A stretch of 18,834 bases of DNA, from the NCBI GenBank assembly GCA_934232845.1, contig CAKQGD010000034.1, forward strand, positions 1 to 18,834, written 5' to 3'. The notes under the pieces are model-generated. The model was not told the DNA's origin and did no database searches. It saw only the letters and a program-made list of their open reading frames with translations. The stretch's first letter is position 1; each line of letters opens with the position of its first letter. Origin of the DNA: an uncultured Oscillospiraceae bacterium. GTDB lineage: Bacteria; Bacillota; Clostridia; Oscillospirales; Ruminococcaceae. Shown piece by piece: positions 6,970 through 15,009 of the stretch. The translations under genes were made by a program, and so were the position numbers.

Positions 6970-7377
6970 ATGAATTTGATTGAAATGGCACGCGAAATCG
7001 GAAAGGAAATTCAGCGGGATGAGCGTTATCTGAAAGCAACGGGCGATGCAGCCGCCGTAAATGCTTCTGCGGAGCTTAAAGAAATGGTGGGCCGTTTTGA
7101 AGAAATGAGAGCCCAGCTTGAGGTAGCCATGGCTAAGGGCGTTCCCGGAAAAGAAGATCAGGAGGTTCTTGATCTGGACGAGAAGCTGCACGCTCTGTAT
7201 GATGAAATCAACGCACATCCTCTGATGATGACATACAATGCTTCCCGCGGGGAATTTGAGAATTTGATCAATCATTTGACCCGCATTATTACGGGAAGCG
7301 CAAACGGAGAAAATCCGGACGAAATTGAGATGTCTGCCTGCACCGGCAGCTGCTCGAGCTGCGGCGGCTGTCATTAA
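6970..7377 (+). CDS. YlbF/YmcA (RicF/RicA) family protein with C-terminal Cys motif
   Basis: This 135-residue, mostly helical protein belongs to the YlbF/YmcA family. In Bacillus subtilis, YlbF, YmcA and YaaT form a complex that carries [4Fe-4S] clusters and affects RNase Y-dependent mRNA maturation and development. The placement directly after miaB is the position of ymcA in Bacillus. The C-terminus has four evenly placed cysteines, C124-x3-C128-x2-C131-x2-C134, followed by a terminal His. That is a plausible iron-sulfur or metal site. Start choice is uncertain: ATG 6970 lies 11 bases after AAGGAG (6953-6958), while an in-frame TTG at 6964 lies 5 bases after it and would add two residues. 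Which of the two Bacillus paralogues it replaces cannot be told from this window. Confidence 0.85.
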   Translation: MNLIEMAREIGKEIQRDERYLKATGDAAAVNASAELKEMVGRFEEMRAQLEVAMAKGVPGKEDQEVLDLDEKLHALYDEINAHPLMMTYNASRGEFENLINHLTRIITGSANGENPDEIEMSACTGSCSSCGGCH

Positions 7378-7397
7378 ACAAAAATAAAACAAAAAGA

Positions 7398-7447
7398 ACC
7401 GCTTTGGAGATACGGAACATGAAGCTTTTTCATATCTTCAAAGCGGT
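7398..7447 (-). terminator. Long hairpin between ylbF-family gene and mutS, U-tract only on the minus side
   Basis: A 15-bp stem (7398-7412 with 7433-7447, all paired with one G-U in the plus transcript) encloses a loop with a small inner TGAA/TTCA hairpin. In the minus direction it is followed by a T-rich tail (TTCTTTTTG and on), as in an intrinsic terminator. In the plus direction it is followed by A7, so it should not terminate the operon. It may block antisense transcription or protect mRNA ends; the role is inferred. Confidence 0.5.
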
Positions 7448-7495
7448 AAAAAAACATTTTTACTGAAGTGAGAACAGAAGGACGGGTGAAGAAGC

Positions 7496-10105
7496 ATGGC
7501 GCCGCTGTCGCCGATGATGCAGCAGTATTTTCAGATTAAAGAACAGCATAAAAATCACATTTTATTCTATCGGATCGGGGATTTTTATGAGATGTTCTAT
7601 GACGATGCGATCACCGCATCGCGGGAACTGGAGTTGGTGCTGACCGGAAAGGAATGCGGTCAGGAAGAACGTGCGCCGATGTGCGGCGTACCGTATCACA
7701 GCTGTGAGTCCTACATTGCCCGTCTGATCAAAAAAGGATATAAGGTAGCCGTCTGCGAGCAGACGGAGGACCCCAAAACCGCAAAAGGACTTGTCAAACG
7801 AGAGGTAGTCCGTGTTTATACGCCGGGCACATTGATTGAGTCCAATATGCTGGAAGAGGGGGCCAACAATTATATTGCGTCTGTTTTCTGCGCCGAGGAT
7901 CAGTTTGGAGCTGCTTTTGCAGACGTGTCGACGGGGCGCGCCTATGTGACAGAGATTCCGATGCGTGAGGTCGCTTCGCTGCAGAACGAGCTTTCCCGTT
8001 TTTCTCCGAGCGAAATCGTATACAACGAAGCGTTCTGCGGGATAAAAGGCATGGGTGCTTTTCTGCGTGAAAGAATCGGTTGCTGTGCCCAGGCTCTCGA
8101 TGAAGAGCTTTGCAGCAATACCGAGACGCTTTTAAAAGTGGTCTTGGACCAATTCGGAGAAACCGTTGTCCGCGAAAATAATCTTCTGTCTATGCCGCGG
8201 GCGGTAAGTGCTCTCGGCGCTCTGCTCTGCTATTTGCATGAAACGCAGAAGGTGGGGGTAGAACGGCTGGTCTCCCTTGAAGTCTACCGGGAGCAGCGCT
8301 GTATGATGCTGGATCCGACGGCCCGGCGCAATCTGGAGCTGCTGCAGACAATGCGCTCCGGAGAAAAGCGGGGGAGTCTCCTTTGGGTGCTGGACAAGAC
8401 GTATACTGCAATGGGAAAACGCCTGCTTCGTCATTATCTTGAACAGCCGCTTTGCAATCCTATTCAGATTGAAAAACGACTGAACGCTGTGGAGGAAATC
8501 AAAAGCGACTCGATGCTTCGTCTGGATCTGGAGGAGCAGCTGAGCGGAATTTACGATATGGAGCGCCTTCTGACCCGCGTGGTATGCGGCTCTACAACTC
8601 CGCGTGAGCTGGTCAGCCTCGCATCCACTCTAAAAAAACTTCCTGCGCTCAGAGAAAAACTGAAAGATGCGCATGCACAGAATCTCAGAGAGATTTTCAA
8701 AGAGATTGATCCGATGGAGGACGTCTTTGCACGGATTATGGAAACGCTTCCCGATGATCCTCCCGCTTTGATGAAGGACGGATGGTATATCCGAGAGGGC
8801 TTTTCTTCCGATTTGGATGAGCTGAGAAAAATGCTCACCAATACAAAGGAATTTCTCGCCAAAATTGAGAGCGGCGAGCGTGAACGCACCGGAATCAAAA
8901 ATCTGCGTATCGGCTTCAACAAAGTATTCGGATATTATATCGAGGTTACCAATTCGTATAAACAGCTTGTTCCCGCCGAGTATATCCGCAAACAGACGCT
9001 TGTCAACTGTGAGAGATATATTACGCAGGAGCTCAAAGACCTTGAGGACAAAATCCTTTCTGCGCACGACAGACAGCTCGAATTGGAGCAGCGCCTGTTT
9101 GAAGAGCTTCGGGGATTTGTCTCCGAACAGACTGAGCGGATTCAGCGCACCGCCAATGCGGTTGCGCGCCTTGATGTTTTTACGGGTTTCGCGGTGCTCG
9201 CATCGGAAAATGACTACTGCCGCCCACAGATCACAACGGGCGGAGAGATACAAATCAAAGACGGCAGACATCCTGTCGTAGAAAAGCTTCTTGGCGCGGG
9301 CGGCCGCTTTGTCGCAAACGATACGACCCTTGACTGCGGAGAAAACCGCATTGCAATTTTAACCGGGCCCAATATGGCGGGAAAATCCACCTACATCCGG
9401 CAGGTCGCGGTGATCGTGCTGATGGCGCAGATCGGATGTTTTGTACCCGCTTCTTCTGCGGTGATCGGCGTTGTGGACGGAATTTTTACCCGTGTAGGAG
9501 CTTCCGACGATCTTGCGACGGGCCAGTCCACTTTCATGGTCGAAATGAGTGAAGTCGCGGATATTCTCAAGAATGCGACGAGAAACAGTCTTCTCATTCT
9601 TGACGAGGTGGGAAGAGGCACTTCGACCTTCGACGGAATGAGCATCGCCCGTGCGATGATCGAGTATATTGCCGATCCTAAAAAAGTAGGCGCCAAAACG
9701 CTGTTTGCCACGCATTACCACGAGCTGACGGAACTGGAAGAGGTGCTTCCCTGCGTAAAGAATTACAACACTGCGGTCAAAAAACGCGGAGATGATATCA
9801 CCTTCCTCCGAAGAATCGTCCGCGGCTCCGTAGACGACAGCTACGGCGTTGAGGTATCGAAACTTGCGGGAATTCCGGAGTGGATTATACGTCGCGCCAA
9901 AGAAATTCTTTCGGATCTGGAAGCGGCTCGTCCGGTTTCAGAACGGCGCGCCGCGATGAAAAAAAACTCCTCCCAACAGGGGGAACAGCTCTCTCTGCCG
10001 CGTGCTACGCCGATCGATGATGCGGTGCGCGCGCTGGATGTGGATATGCTTTCCCCAATTGAGGCTTTGAATAAGCTCTACGAATTTAAATCTATGCTGC
10101 GCTGA
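7496..10105 (+). CDS. mutS: DNA mismatch repair protein MutS
   Basis: MutS recognises mismatches and small loops and, with ATP, recruits MutL. The 869 residues match full-length MutS1. The N-terminal mismatch-binding domain carries the F-x-E wedge at F30-Y31-E32 (GDFYEMF). Connector, core lever and clamp domains follow. The C-terminal ATPase has a Walker A GPNMAGKST near residue 625 and a Walker B/signature stretch DEVGRGTSTFDG near 701-712, then TLFATHYHEL. The last ~60 residues (ending EALNKLYEFKSML) resemble the dimer/tetramer tail. The ATG follows an AAGGA site 13 bases upstream; MAPLSPMMQQY is the normal family start. It is followed closely by mutL. A long hairpin lies in the gap before it, but I see no clear promoter there. 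Confidence 0.98.
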   Translation: MAPLSPMMQQYFQIKEQHKNHILFYRIGDFYEMFYDDAITASRELELVLTGKECGQEERAPMCGVPYHSCESYIARLIKKGYKVAVCEQTEDPKTAKGLVKREVVRVYTPGTLIESNMLEEGANNYIASVFCAEDQFGAAFADVSTGRAYVTEIPMREVASLQNELSRFSPSEIVYNEAFCGIKGMGAFLRERIGCCAQALDEELCSNTETLLKVVLDQFGETVVRENNLLSMPRAVSALGALLCYLHETQKVGVERLVSLEVYREQRCMMLDPTARRNLELLQTMRSGEKRGSLLWVLDKTYTAMGKRLLRHYLEQPLCNPIQIEKRLNAVEEIKSDSMLRLDLEEQLSGIYDMERLLTRVVCGSTTPRELVSLASTLKKLPALREKLKDAHAQNLREIFKEIDPMEDVFARIMETLPDDPPALMKDGWYIREGFSSDLDELRKMLTNTKEFLAKIESGERERTGIKNLRIGFNKVFGYYIEVTNSYKQLVPAEYIRKQTLVNCERYITQELKDLEDKILSAHDRQLELEQRLFEELRGFVSEQTERIQRTANAVARLDVFTGFAVLASENDYCRPQITTGGEIQIKDGRHPVVEKLLGAGGRFVANDTTLDCGENRIAILTGPNMAGKSTYIRQVAVIVLMAQIGCFVPASSAVIGVVDGIFTRVGASDDLATGQSTFMVEMSEVADILKNATRNSLLILDEVGRGTSTFDGMSIARAMIEYIADPKKVGAKTLFATHYHELTELEEVLPCVKNYNTAVKKRGDDITFLRRIVRGSVDDSYGVEVSKLAGIPEWIIRRAKEILSDLEAARPVSERRAAMKKNSSQQGEQLSLPRATPIDDAVRALDVDMLSPIEALNKLYEFKSMLR

Positions 10106-10110
10106 TGAAA

Positions 10111-10117
10111 AAGGGGG
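10111..10117 (+). promoter_or_regulatory. Shine-Dalgarno site of mutL, bearing on its start codon
   Basis: AAGGGGG is the only good ribosome site before mutL. It lies 9 bases before ACG 10127, 3 before ATT 10121 and 24 before GTG 10142. The spacing favours the ACG, which is not a standard start codon. Confidence 0.55.
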
Positions 10118-10126
10118 CGTATTCCA

Positions 10127-12124
10127 ACGGCAAAAATCAATGTGCTGCCGCCGCAGATTGCGGAGCTGATCGCGGCGGGTGAGGTGATCGACAGGCCTGC
10201 ATCTATTGTAAAGGAACTGGTGGAGAACGCTCTTGATGCGGGCGCCTCCCGTATTTCCGTGGAGATTCGCGGCGGCGGAATCGGTTTGATCCGCGTCACG
10301 GATAATGGAAGCGGAATTTCCCGAGAAGATCTGGCAAATGCGTTTATCCGTCATGCTACCAGCAAAGTCTCCAGCGTGGATGACCTTGATGCGATTGGTA
10401 CACTGGGGTTTCGCGGAGAAGCGCTGCCTTCCATTGCGGCTGTCAGCCATGTAAAGGTGATAACCCGTACAGAAAACGAGCCGATCGGAAGCGAGTTTTC
10501 CATCTCCGGTACAGAGCGGGGAGTCCTCTCTGAGATAGGCTGCTCCGTCGGCACAACCGTGGAGGTGCGCGACGTCTTTTACAATACGCCGGCCCGGATG
10601 AAATTCTTAAAAAAAGATACGATCGAAGGAGGCGCAGTCGCGTCTTTGCTCGACCGGCTTGCTTTGGCTAATCCAAAGACCTCTTTTGAGTTTGTGCGCG
10701 AGGGAAAGCGTGTGCTGCAGACGCCCGGAGACGGCAATCTTCTTACCGCGGTTCGAATCGTCTGCGGAAATGAGATTGCATCCAATATGGTTCCCGTTTC
10801 GTATCGGGAAAGCGGTATTTCAGTAGAAGGGTATGTTTCCAAGCCTGCTACCTGCCGTTCTACACGCACGCTTCAGATTTTTTATATCAATACTCGTTAC
10901 GTTCGATCGAGAACCTGTGCGGCGGCTGTAGAGGATTCTTACAAAAACCGCCTCATGGTCGGAAGGTTTCCCGCGTGCGTTCTGAATCTGACAATCGACA
11001 CGTCTCTTGTAGACGTGAATGTACATCCTGCAAAACTTGAGGTCCGCTTTTCAAGCGAGCGGGATGTTTACAACGCCGTATATGCCGCATGCATGCAGGC
11101 GCTCCGCAGTCTGGAGATACGGCCCGCGGCGGTTCCGCCCAAAAAGCTCACGGTCTTTTCCTTGGATGATTTTGACTATTCCGATCAGCAGACAAGGCTT
11201 TCCGCGGCGGTAAAATCCTCTGAAAAAACGAATGCGGTTCCATCTGCTCTTCCGAAAACGACAGGGTCTTCTCTGCACAGCCCCCGTCCTCTGGAAACGG
11301 CGCCTGCTCTGCATACAAAAGCACTTGAAAAGACAGAGACGGTCGATGCCGCAGAAAAACAGCCGGACATTGAAAAAAATTCGTTCTCTTCTTCTGGCGG
11401 TGCCGTATTTGCTCCCGCTTCTAAAAAAGAGCGGGCTGTCTTGGCCTCTCCGGTGCGTACCTATGCAAACATTGATATCGAGGTGGAGCCCTCTTCCGTG
11501 CGGGAAAAAATCGTTCCTCCGCCGGAAGATCCGGTCTGCGAGCCGGATGCGCCGGTGTGGCGTATCATCGGGGAGCTGTTTGGTACTTATATCCTTGTCG
11601 AACAGGGCGAGGAATATCATATGATCGACAAGCATGCCGCTCATGAGCGGTTTAATTACGAACGTCTGCGCCGTATCGGCGAGACTCCTGCCGACCGACA
11701 GGTACTGATTTCTCCCGAAGCTGTCAGTCTGCCGCGGGAGGAGTATGCCATTCTGCTGGAACATCCCGAAGCACTTGACACGATAGGTATCACCGCGGAA
11801 GATTTCGGCGAGGGGACACTGCTGGTACGGGAGATTCCGATGCTGTTGGACGGCTGTTCGCTTGGCGATCTGCTTTCCGAGACGGCAGGAAAACTTCTTG
11901 CGAACCGGCGCAGCGTCACACCTGCCGTACTGGATGAGCTTCTTTATTCTGTAGCGTGCCGTGCGTCTGTGATGGCAGGAAAGAGAAGTACGGCGCCGGA
12001 GCTTTGGACGTTGGCTGATTTCGTGCTGGGTGAGCGGCAGATTCGCTACTGTCCGCATGGACGTCCCGCCGTTGTCACGATGACGCGCCGCGATGTGGAA
12101 AAGCTTTTTGGAAGATTGGGGTGA
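10127..12124 (+). CDS. mutL: DNA mismatch repair endonuclease MutL
   Basis: MutL links MutS to strand incision. The N-terminal GHKL ATPase shows KELVENALDAG, DNGSGI and GTLGFRGEAL. The C-terminal domain carries the nicking motif D-x-H-A-x2-E-x4-E as DKHAAHERFNYE (residues ~501-512), plus ACRASVMAGK and CPHGRP (642-647). It is therefore an endonuclease-type MutL, as expected without MutH. A poorly conserved linker covers about 345-470. The start is anomalous. Homology calls for M-A-K-I-N-V-L-P-P-Q, but the codon at the Met position is ACG (10127). The frame opens at 10109 and offers only ATT, ACG, ATC and then GTG (10142) as possible starts. GTG would cut five residues from the first strand and is far from the ribosome site. 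The end overlaps miaA (GTGA). Confidence 0.95.
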   Translation, partial: TAKINVLPPQIAELIAAGEVIDRPASIVKELVENALDAGASRISVEIRGGGIGLIRVTDNGSGISREDLANAFIRHATSKVSSVDDLDAIGTLGFRGEALPSIAAVSHVKVITRTENEPIGSEFSISGTERGVLSEIGCSVGTTVEVRDVFYNTPARMKFLKKDTIEGGAVASLLDRLALANPKTSFEFVREGKRVLQTPGDGNLLTAVRIVCGNEIASNMVPVSYRESGISVEGYVSKPATCRSTRTLQIFYINTRYVRSRTCAAAVEDSYKNRLMVGRFPACVLNLTIDTSLVDVNVHPAKLEVRFSSERDVYNAVYAACMQALRSLEIRPAAVPPKKLTVFSLDDFDYSDQQTRLSAAVKSSEKTNAVPSALPKTTGSSLHSPRPLETAPALHTKALEKTETVDAAEKQPDIEKNSFSSSGGAVFAPASKKERAVLASPVRTYANIDIEVEPSSVREKIVPPPEDPVCEPDAPVWRIIGELFGTYILVEQGEEYHMIDKHAAHERFNYERLRRIGETPADRQVLISPEAVSLPREEYAILLEHPEALDTIGITAEDFGEGTLLVREIPMLLDGCSLGDLLSETAGKLLANRRSVTPAVLDELLYSVACRASVMAGKRSTAPELWTLADFVLGERQIRYCPHGRPAVVTMTRRDVEKLFGRLG

Positions 12125-13077
12125 GAAAGATAAACCGAACACGGGTTTTGGCCGTTGTGGGCCCCACGGCTTCCGGTAAAACAAAGCTGGGAGCCGAGCT
12201 TGCCGAGCGTTTTGACGGCGAGATTGTTTCAGCCGATTCCATGCAGATTTATCGGTTTCTTTCTATTTCAACCGCGCGTCCCACCGAAGAGGAAATGCGC
12301 GGTGTGCCGCATCATCTGATCGGTTTTCTCGATCCGGATGAAAGCTACAGCGTTGCCCGTTATCTGGAAGATGCCCGCAGAACGATCGGGGAAATTGTTT
12401 CCCGGGGAAAAACTCCGATTCTTGTTGGAGGAACGGGACTTTACGTATCGAGCCTACTTGACGGGATCCATTTTTCAGAGGAAAAAAGCGACCCAATGCT
12501 TCGGTCTGCTCTGCAGAAAGAGGCCGCGGCTGTCGGCGGGGAAGAGATGCTACGCAGACTATCGGAAATCGATCCCGAATATGCGGCAGGACTTCATCCC
12601 AACAACATGGGACGAGTACTGCGGGCCTTGGAGCTATACTGTTCAACCGGAATCACTATGACGGAGCAGCGTCGGCGTTCCAGAGAAATTCCGTCGGAAT
12701 TTGACCCGTTGATGATTGGAGTAGATTATGCCGACAGACAAAAACTCTATGACAGAGTTCATTTACGTGTGGAACAGATGGTGCGGCAGGGTCTTGTCGA
12801 AGAGGCAAAAGCCTTTTATGAAAAGTTTCCCAACGCGCCAACTTGTGCACAAGCGATCGGCTGCAAAGAGCTGCTGCCGTACTTAAGAGGCGAAAGTCCG
12901 CTTGAGACTTGCCTTGATCGTCTGCGGATGGAAACACGCCGATATGCAAAACGACAGAGAACATGGTTTCGCAGCGACAAACGCATCCGCTGGTTTTATC
13001 CGGATATCTATCCGGACGAAGGTTCTTTTTTGCGCGATGTGGCTGCTTTTGTGGAAGAGAATCGTCTGATCGGATGA
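12121..13077 (+). CDS. miaA: tRNA dimethylallyltransferase MiaA
   Basis: MiaA transfers the dimethylallyl group of DMAPP to N6 of A37 in tRNAs reading UNN codons, giving i6A37, the substrate of MiaB. The 318-residue length is standard. Motifs in order are the P-loop GPTASGKT (residues 14-21), SADSMQIY with the conserved catalytic Asp, GGTGLYVSSLLDG, QAIGCKELLPYL and the C-terminal RRYAKRQRTWFR. The GTG start overlaps the mutL stop (GTGA at 12121-12124), so translation is probably coupled to mutL. The next gene follows after 23 bases. In Bacillus hfq follows miaA; no hfq is present here. Confidence 0.97.
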   Translation: MRKINRTRVLAVVGPTASGKTKLGAELAERFDGEIVSADSMQIYRFLSISTARPTEEEMRGVPHHLIGFLDPDESYSVARYLEDARRTIGEIVSRGKTPILVGGTGLYVSSLLDGIHFSEEKSDPMLRSALQKEAAAVGGEEMLRRLSEIDPEYAAGLHPNNMGRVLRALELYCSTGITMTEQRRRSREIPSEFDPLMIGVDYADRQKLYDRVHLRVEQMVRQGLVEEAKAFYEKFPNAPTCAQAIGCKELLPYLRGESPLETCLDRLRMETRRYAKRQRTWFRSDKRIRWFYPDIYPDEGSFLRDVAAFVEENRLIG

Positions 13078-13100
13078 AATAAAAAGGAGAAAACGCAGAA

Positions 13101-14315
13101 ATGAACAGCCATTTCTTTGGAAAGCTGCTTTGTGTGCTTTTAGCGGCTTTTACCGTATGCTATACCGGTTGGCTGGCATATCGCTTTCTTGTACCTTCGT
13201 ATCGAACGGAAACCGCCTTTTCCTACACCGTTGCGGATTCCTGCCGCGTGCGTGCCGTTGCCGTGCGCAATGAACAAGTGCTGACTTCCTCGCAGGAGGG
13301 CGTCTATAATTATCTCTGTGAAGACGGAGAGGTTATTTTAAGCCATACCGCCATTGCAGACGTTTATGAAAACGCAGAGGACCTTGCGCTGCAGAACTTC
13401 TGCGATCGCTGTGAGGGAGAGATTGCTGTGCTGAAAAGCGCCGAATCGGCGGCACTGCAGCCTCTTTTGACCGATACGCTTAACGCGGAGCTTAGTGATG
13501 CGGCGGGAAGTATTGTGGATCTTGCGGCAAGGAAAAGTTTGGACGGACTTTCCTCGGAAAGAGAAAGAATTCAGTTTCTGCTTGGAAAGAAGCTGATCGC
13601 ATCAGGCAAACTGAAAGACTTTTCCGGACAAATTTCTTTTCTGCAGGGACAGATTTCAGATGCAAAAGCAAAAATCAGCAGTCAGCCGATTTCCATAACG
13701 GCCGGTCTGGATGGGTATTTCTGTTCCGGAACGGATGGATATGAGACTATTTTTCCCTCTGATGTGAAAGAGCTGTCCGTTCAGATGGTAGAAGGCGTTT
13801 TGGACGGTACAACGAAGCCTCTTGCCTATGCAAATGCGGTGGGAAAAGTACAGAAGGATTTTCAATGGAATCTTGCCCTTGTCGTAAACAGTGAACAGGC
13901 AGAGAACTTTGCAGAAGGAGCAGGCGTCGTTCTGAATTTCGGAGTGAGCGGAGCCACGGACATTCCCGCAGAGATTACGCGAGTTGTCCCGGAGGGAAAT
14001 GAAACACTGGTGGTACTTACCTGCGGCAGGCTTGATCGCTATCTGATCAATGTGCGGATTGTTTCCGCAGAGATCAAGTTCAAATCCTACAGCGGTCTGC
14101 GCATTCCCAAGAATGCGCTTCGATATATCGGGCAGACCGAAGGGGTTTATGTAAAATCCGGAAATCTGGTCGAATTTAAACCGATCGAGCGTCTGTATGA
14201 GGGCGAGACATATGTCTTATGTTCGGATACCAGTAATTTGGAAAACGCATTGGAACAGTTCGACGAAGTAATCGTGGAAGGAACAGATTTGTATGACGGT
14301 AAAATCCTTGGATGA
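13101..14315 (+). CDS. HlyD-like single-pass membrane protein (function unknown)
   Basis: This 404-residue protein has one N-terminal membrane helix (about residues 7-29) and an extracytoplasmic remainder. The layout suggests an HlyD/membrane-fusion-type adaptor: a first beta segment (residues ~38-90), a helical stretch with possible coiled coil (~95-195), then beta-rich segments to the end. The late segment IPKNALRYIGQTEGVYVKSG is typical of such adaptors. No ABC, RND or MFS partner is encoded nearby, so an efflux role is not supported by context. It begins 23 bases after miaA with AAGGAG 12 bases before ATG, and its end overlaps yggS by 23 bases, so it is translated with the division cluster. 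In Bacillus the gene before ylmE is ylmD, an unrelated protein. A part in envelope assembly or division is possible but is inference from position only. Confidence 0.72.
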   Translation: MNSHFFGKLLCVLLAAFTVCYTGWLAYRFLVPSYRTETAFSYTVADSCRVRAVAVRNEQVLTSSQEGVYNYLCEDGEVILSHTAIADVYENAEDLALQNFCDRCEGEIAVLKSAESAALQPLLTDTLNAELSDAAGSIVDLAARKSLDGLSSERERIQFLLGKKLIASGKLKDFSGQISFLQGQISDAKAKISSQPISITAGLDGYFCSGTDGYETIFPSDVKELSVQMVEGVLDGTTKPLAYANAVGKVQKDFQWNLALVVNSEQAENFAEGAGVVLNFGVSGATDIPAEITRVVPEGNETLVVLTCGRLDRYLINVRIVSAEIKFKSYSGLRIPKNALRYIGQTEGVYVKSGNLVEFKPIERLYEGETYVLCSDTSNLENALEQFDEVIVEGTDLYDGKILG

Positions 14316-15000
14316 GATCAGGCAGAATGTTCTCTCTGTACAAGAACGCATACGGGAAGCTGCGGCAGAATGCGGAAGAGACCCTTCTGAAATTCGTCTG
14401 ATGGCGGTGACAAAGCATAATGATGCCGAACGGGTAAATGCTGCGGTTTCCGCGGGAGCCTGCCTGCTTGGGGAAAACCGTGCGCAGGAGTTTTTGGAAA
14501 AATATGAGCATTATAACCGGAAAAATTGCGAGATTCATTTTATCGGCAGTCTGCAGACCAATAAAGTGCGCGGCATTATCGATAAGGTAGATTTGATCCA
14601 GTCTGTGGATCGTATTGGCCTTGCCGAAGAGATTGATCGATGTGCGGCCCGCTGCGGACGGGTAATGCCTGTTCTGGTGGAAGTCAATATCGGGCGCGAG
14701 CAGACGAAGTCCGGCGTTCTTCCAAACGAACTGCACTCTTTTATTCGCCGAATCGCATGCTTTTCTCATCTGACGGTGCAAGGGCTGATGGCGATTCCGC
14801 CCCAGCAGGAATTTCCAGAAAGAAATGAGCCATATTTTGAACAGATGTATCGTGATTTTATTGACATTGAAGCCCAAAATATAGATAATGTAAGTATGCG
14901 TATCCTGTCGATGGGCATGACGGATGATTTTCCATATGCGATTCGGCACGGAAGCACTATGATCCGGGTTGGCCGAGCCATCTTCGGAGAGAGATTGTGA
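14293..15000 (+). CDS. yggS: YggS/YlmE family PLP homeostasis protein
   Basis: Members of this PLP-binding family (YggS in E. coli, YlmE in Bacillus, PLPBP in humans) are single-domain proteins that buffer cellular pyridoxal phosphate. They have the fold-type III alanine racemase barrel and no known catalytic turnover. The 235 residues include the PLP lysine K41 in AVTKH, then HFIGSLQTNK, VNIGREQTKSG, GLMAIPP and the phosphate-binding end MGMTDDFPYAIRHGSTMIRVGRAIFGER. The ATG at 14293 lies inside the end of the upstream gene (23-base overlap), with GGAAGGA ten bases before it, so coupling is likely. sepF begins 9 bases after its stop. The order yggS-sepF is conserved in Gram-positives and Cyanobacteria. 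Confidence 0.95.
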   Translation: MTVKSLDEIRQNVLSVQERIREAAAECGRDPSEIRLMAVTKHNDAERVNAAVSAGACLLGENRAQEFLEKYEHYNRKNCEIHFIGSLQTNKVRGIIDKVDLIQSVDRIGLAEEIDRCAARCGRVMPVLVEVNIGREQTKSGVLPNELHSFIRRIACFSHLTVQGLMAIPPQQEFPERNEPYFEQMYRDFIDIEAQNIDNVSMRILSMGMTDDFPYAIRHGSTMIRVGRAIFGERL

Positions 15001-15009
15001 GGGATACTT

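Noticed and set aside
11051..12184. A 377-codon minus-strand frame opposite mutL
   Set aside because: Arg/Cys/Phe-rich composition and no domain; mutL on the plus strand has all family motifs.
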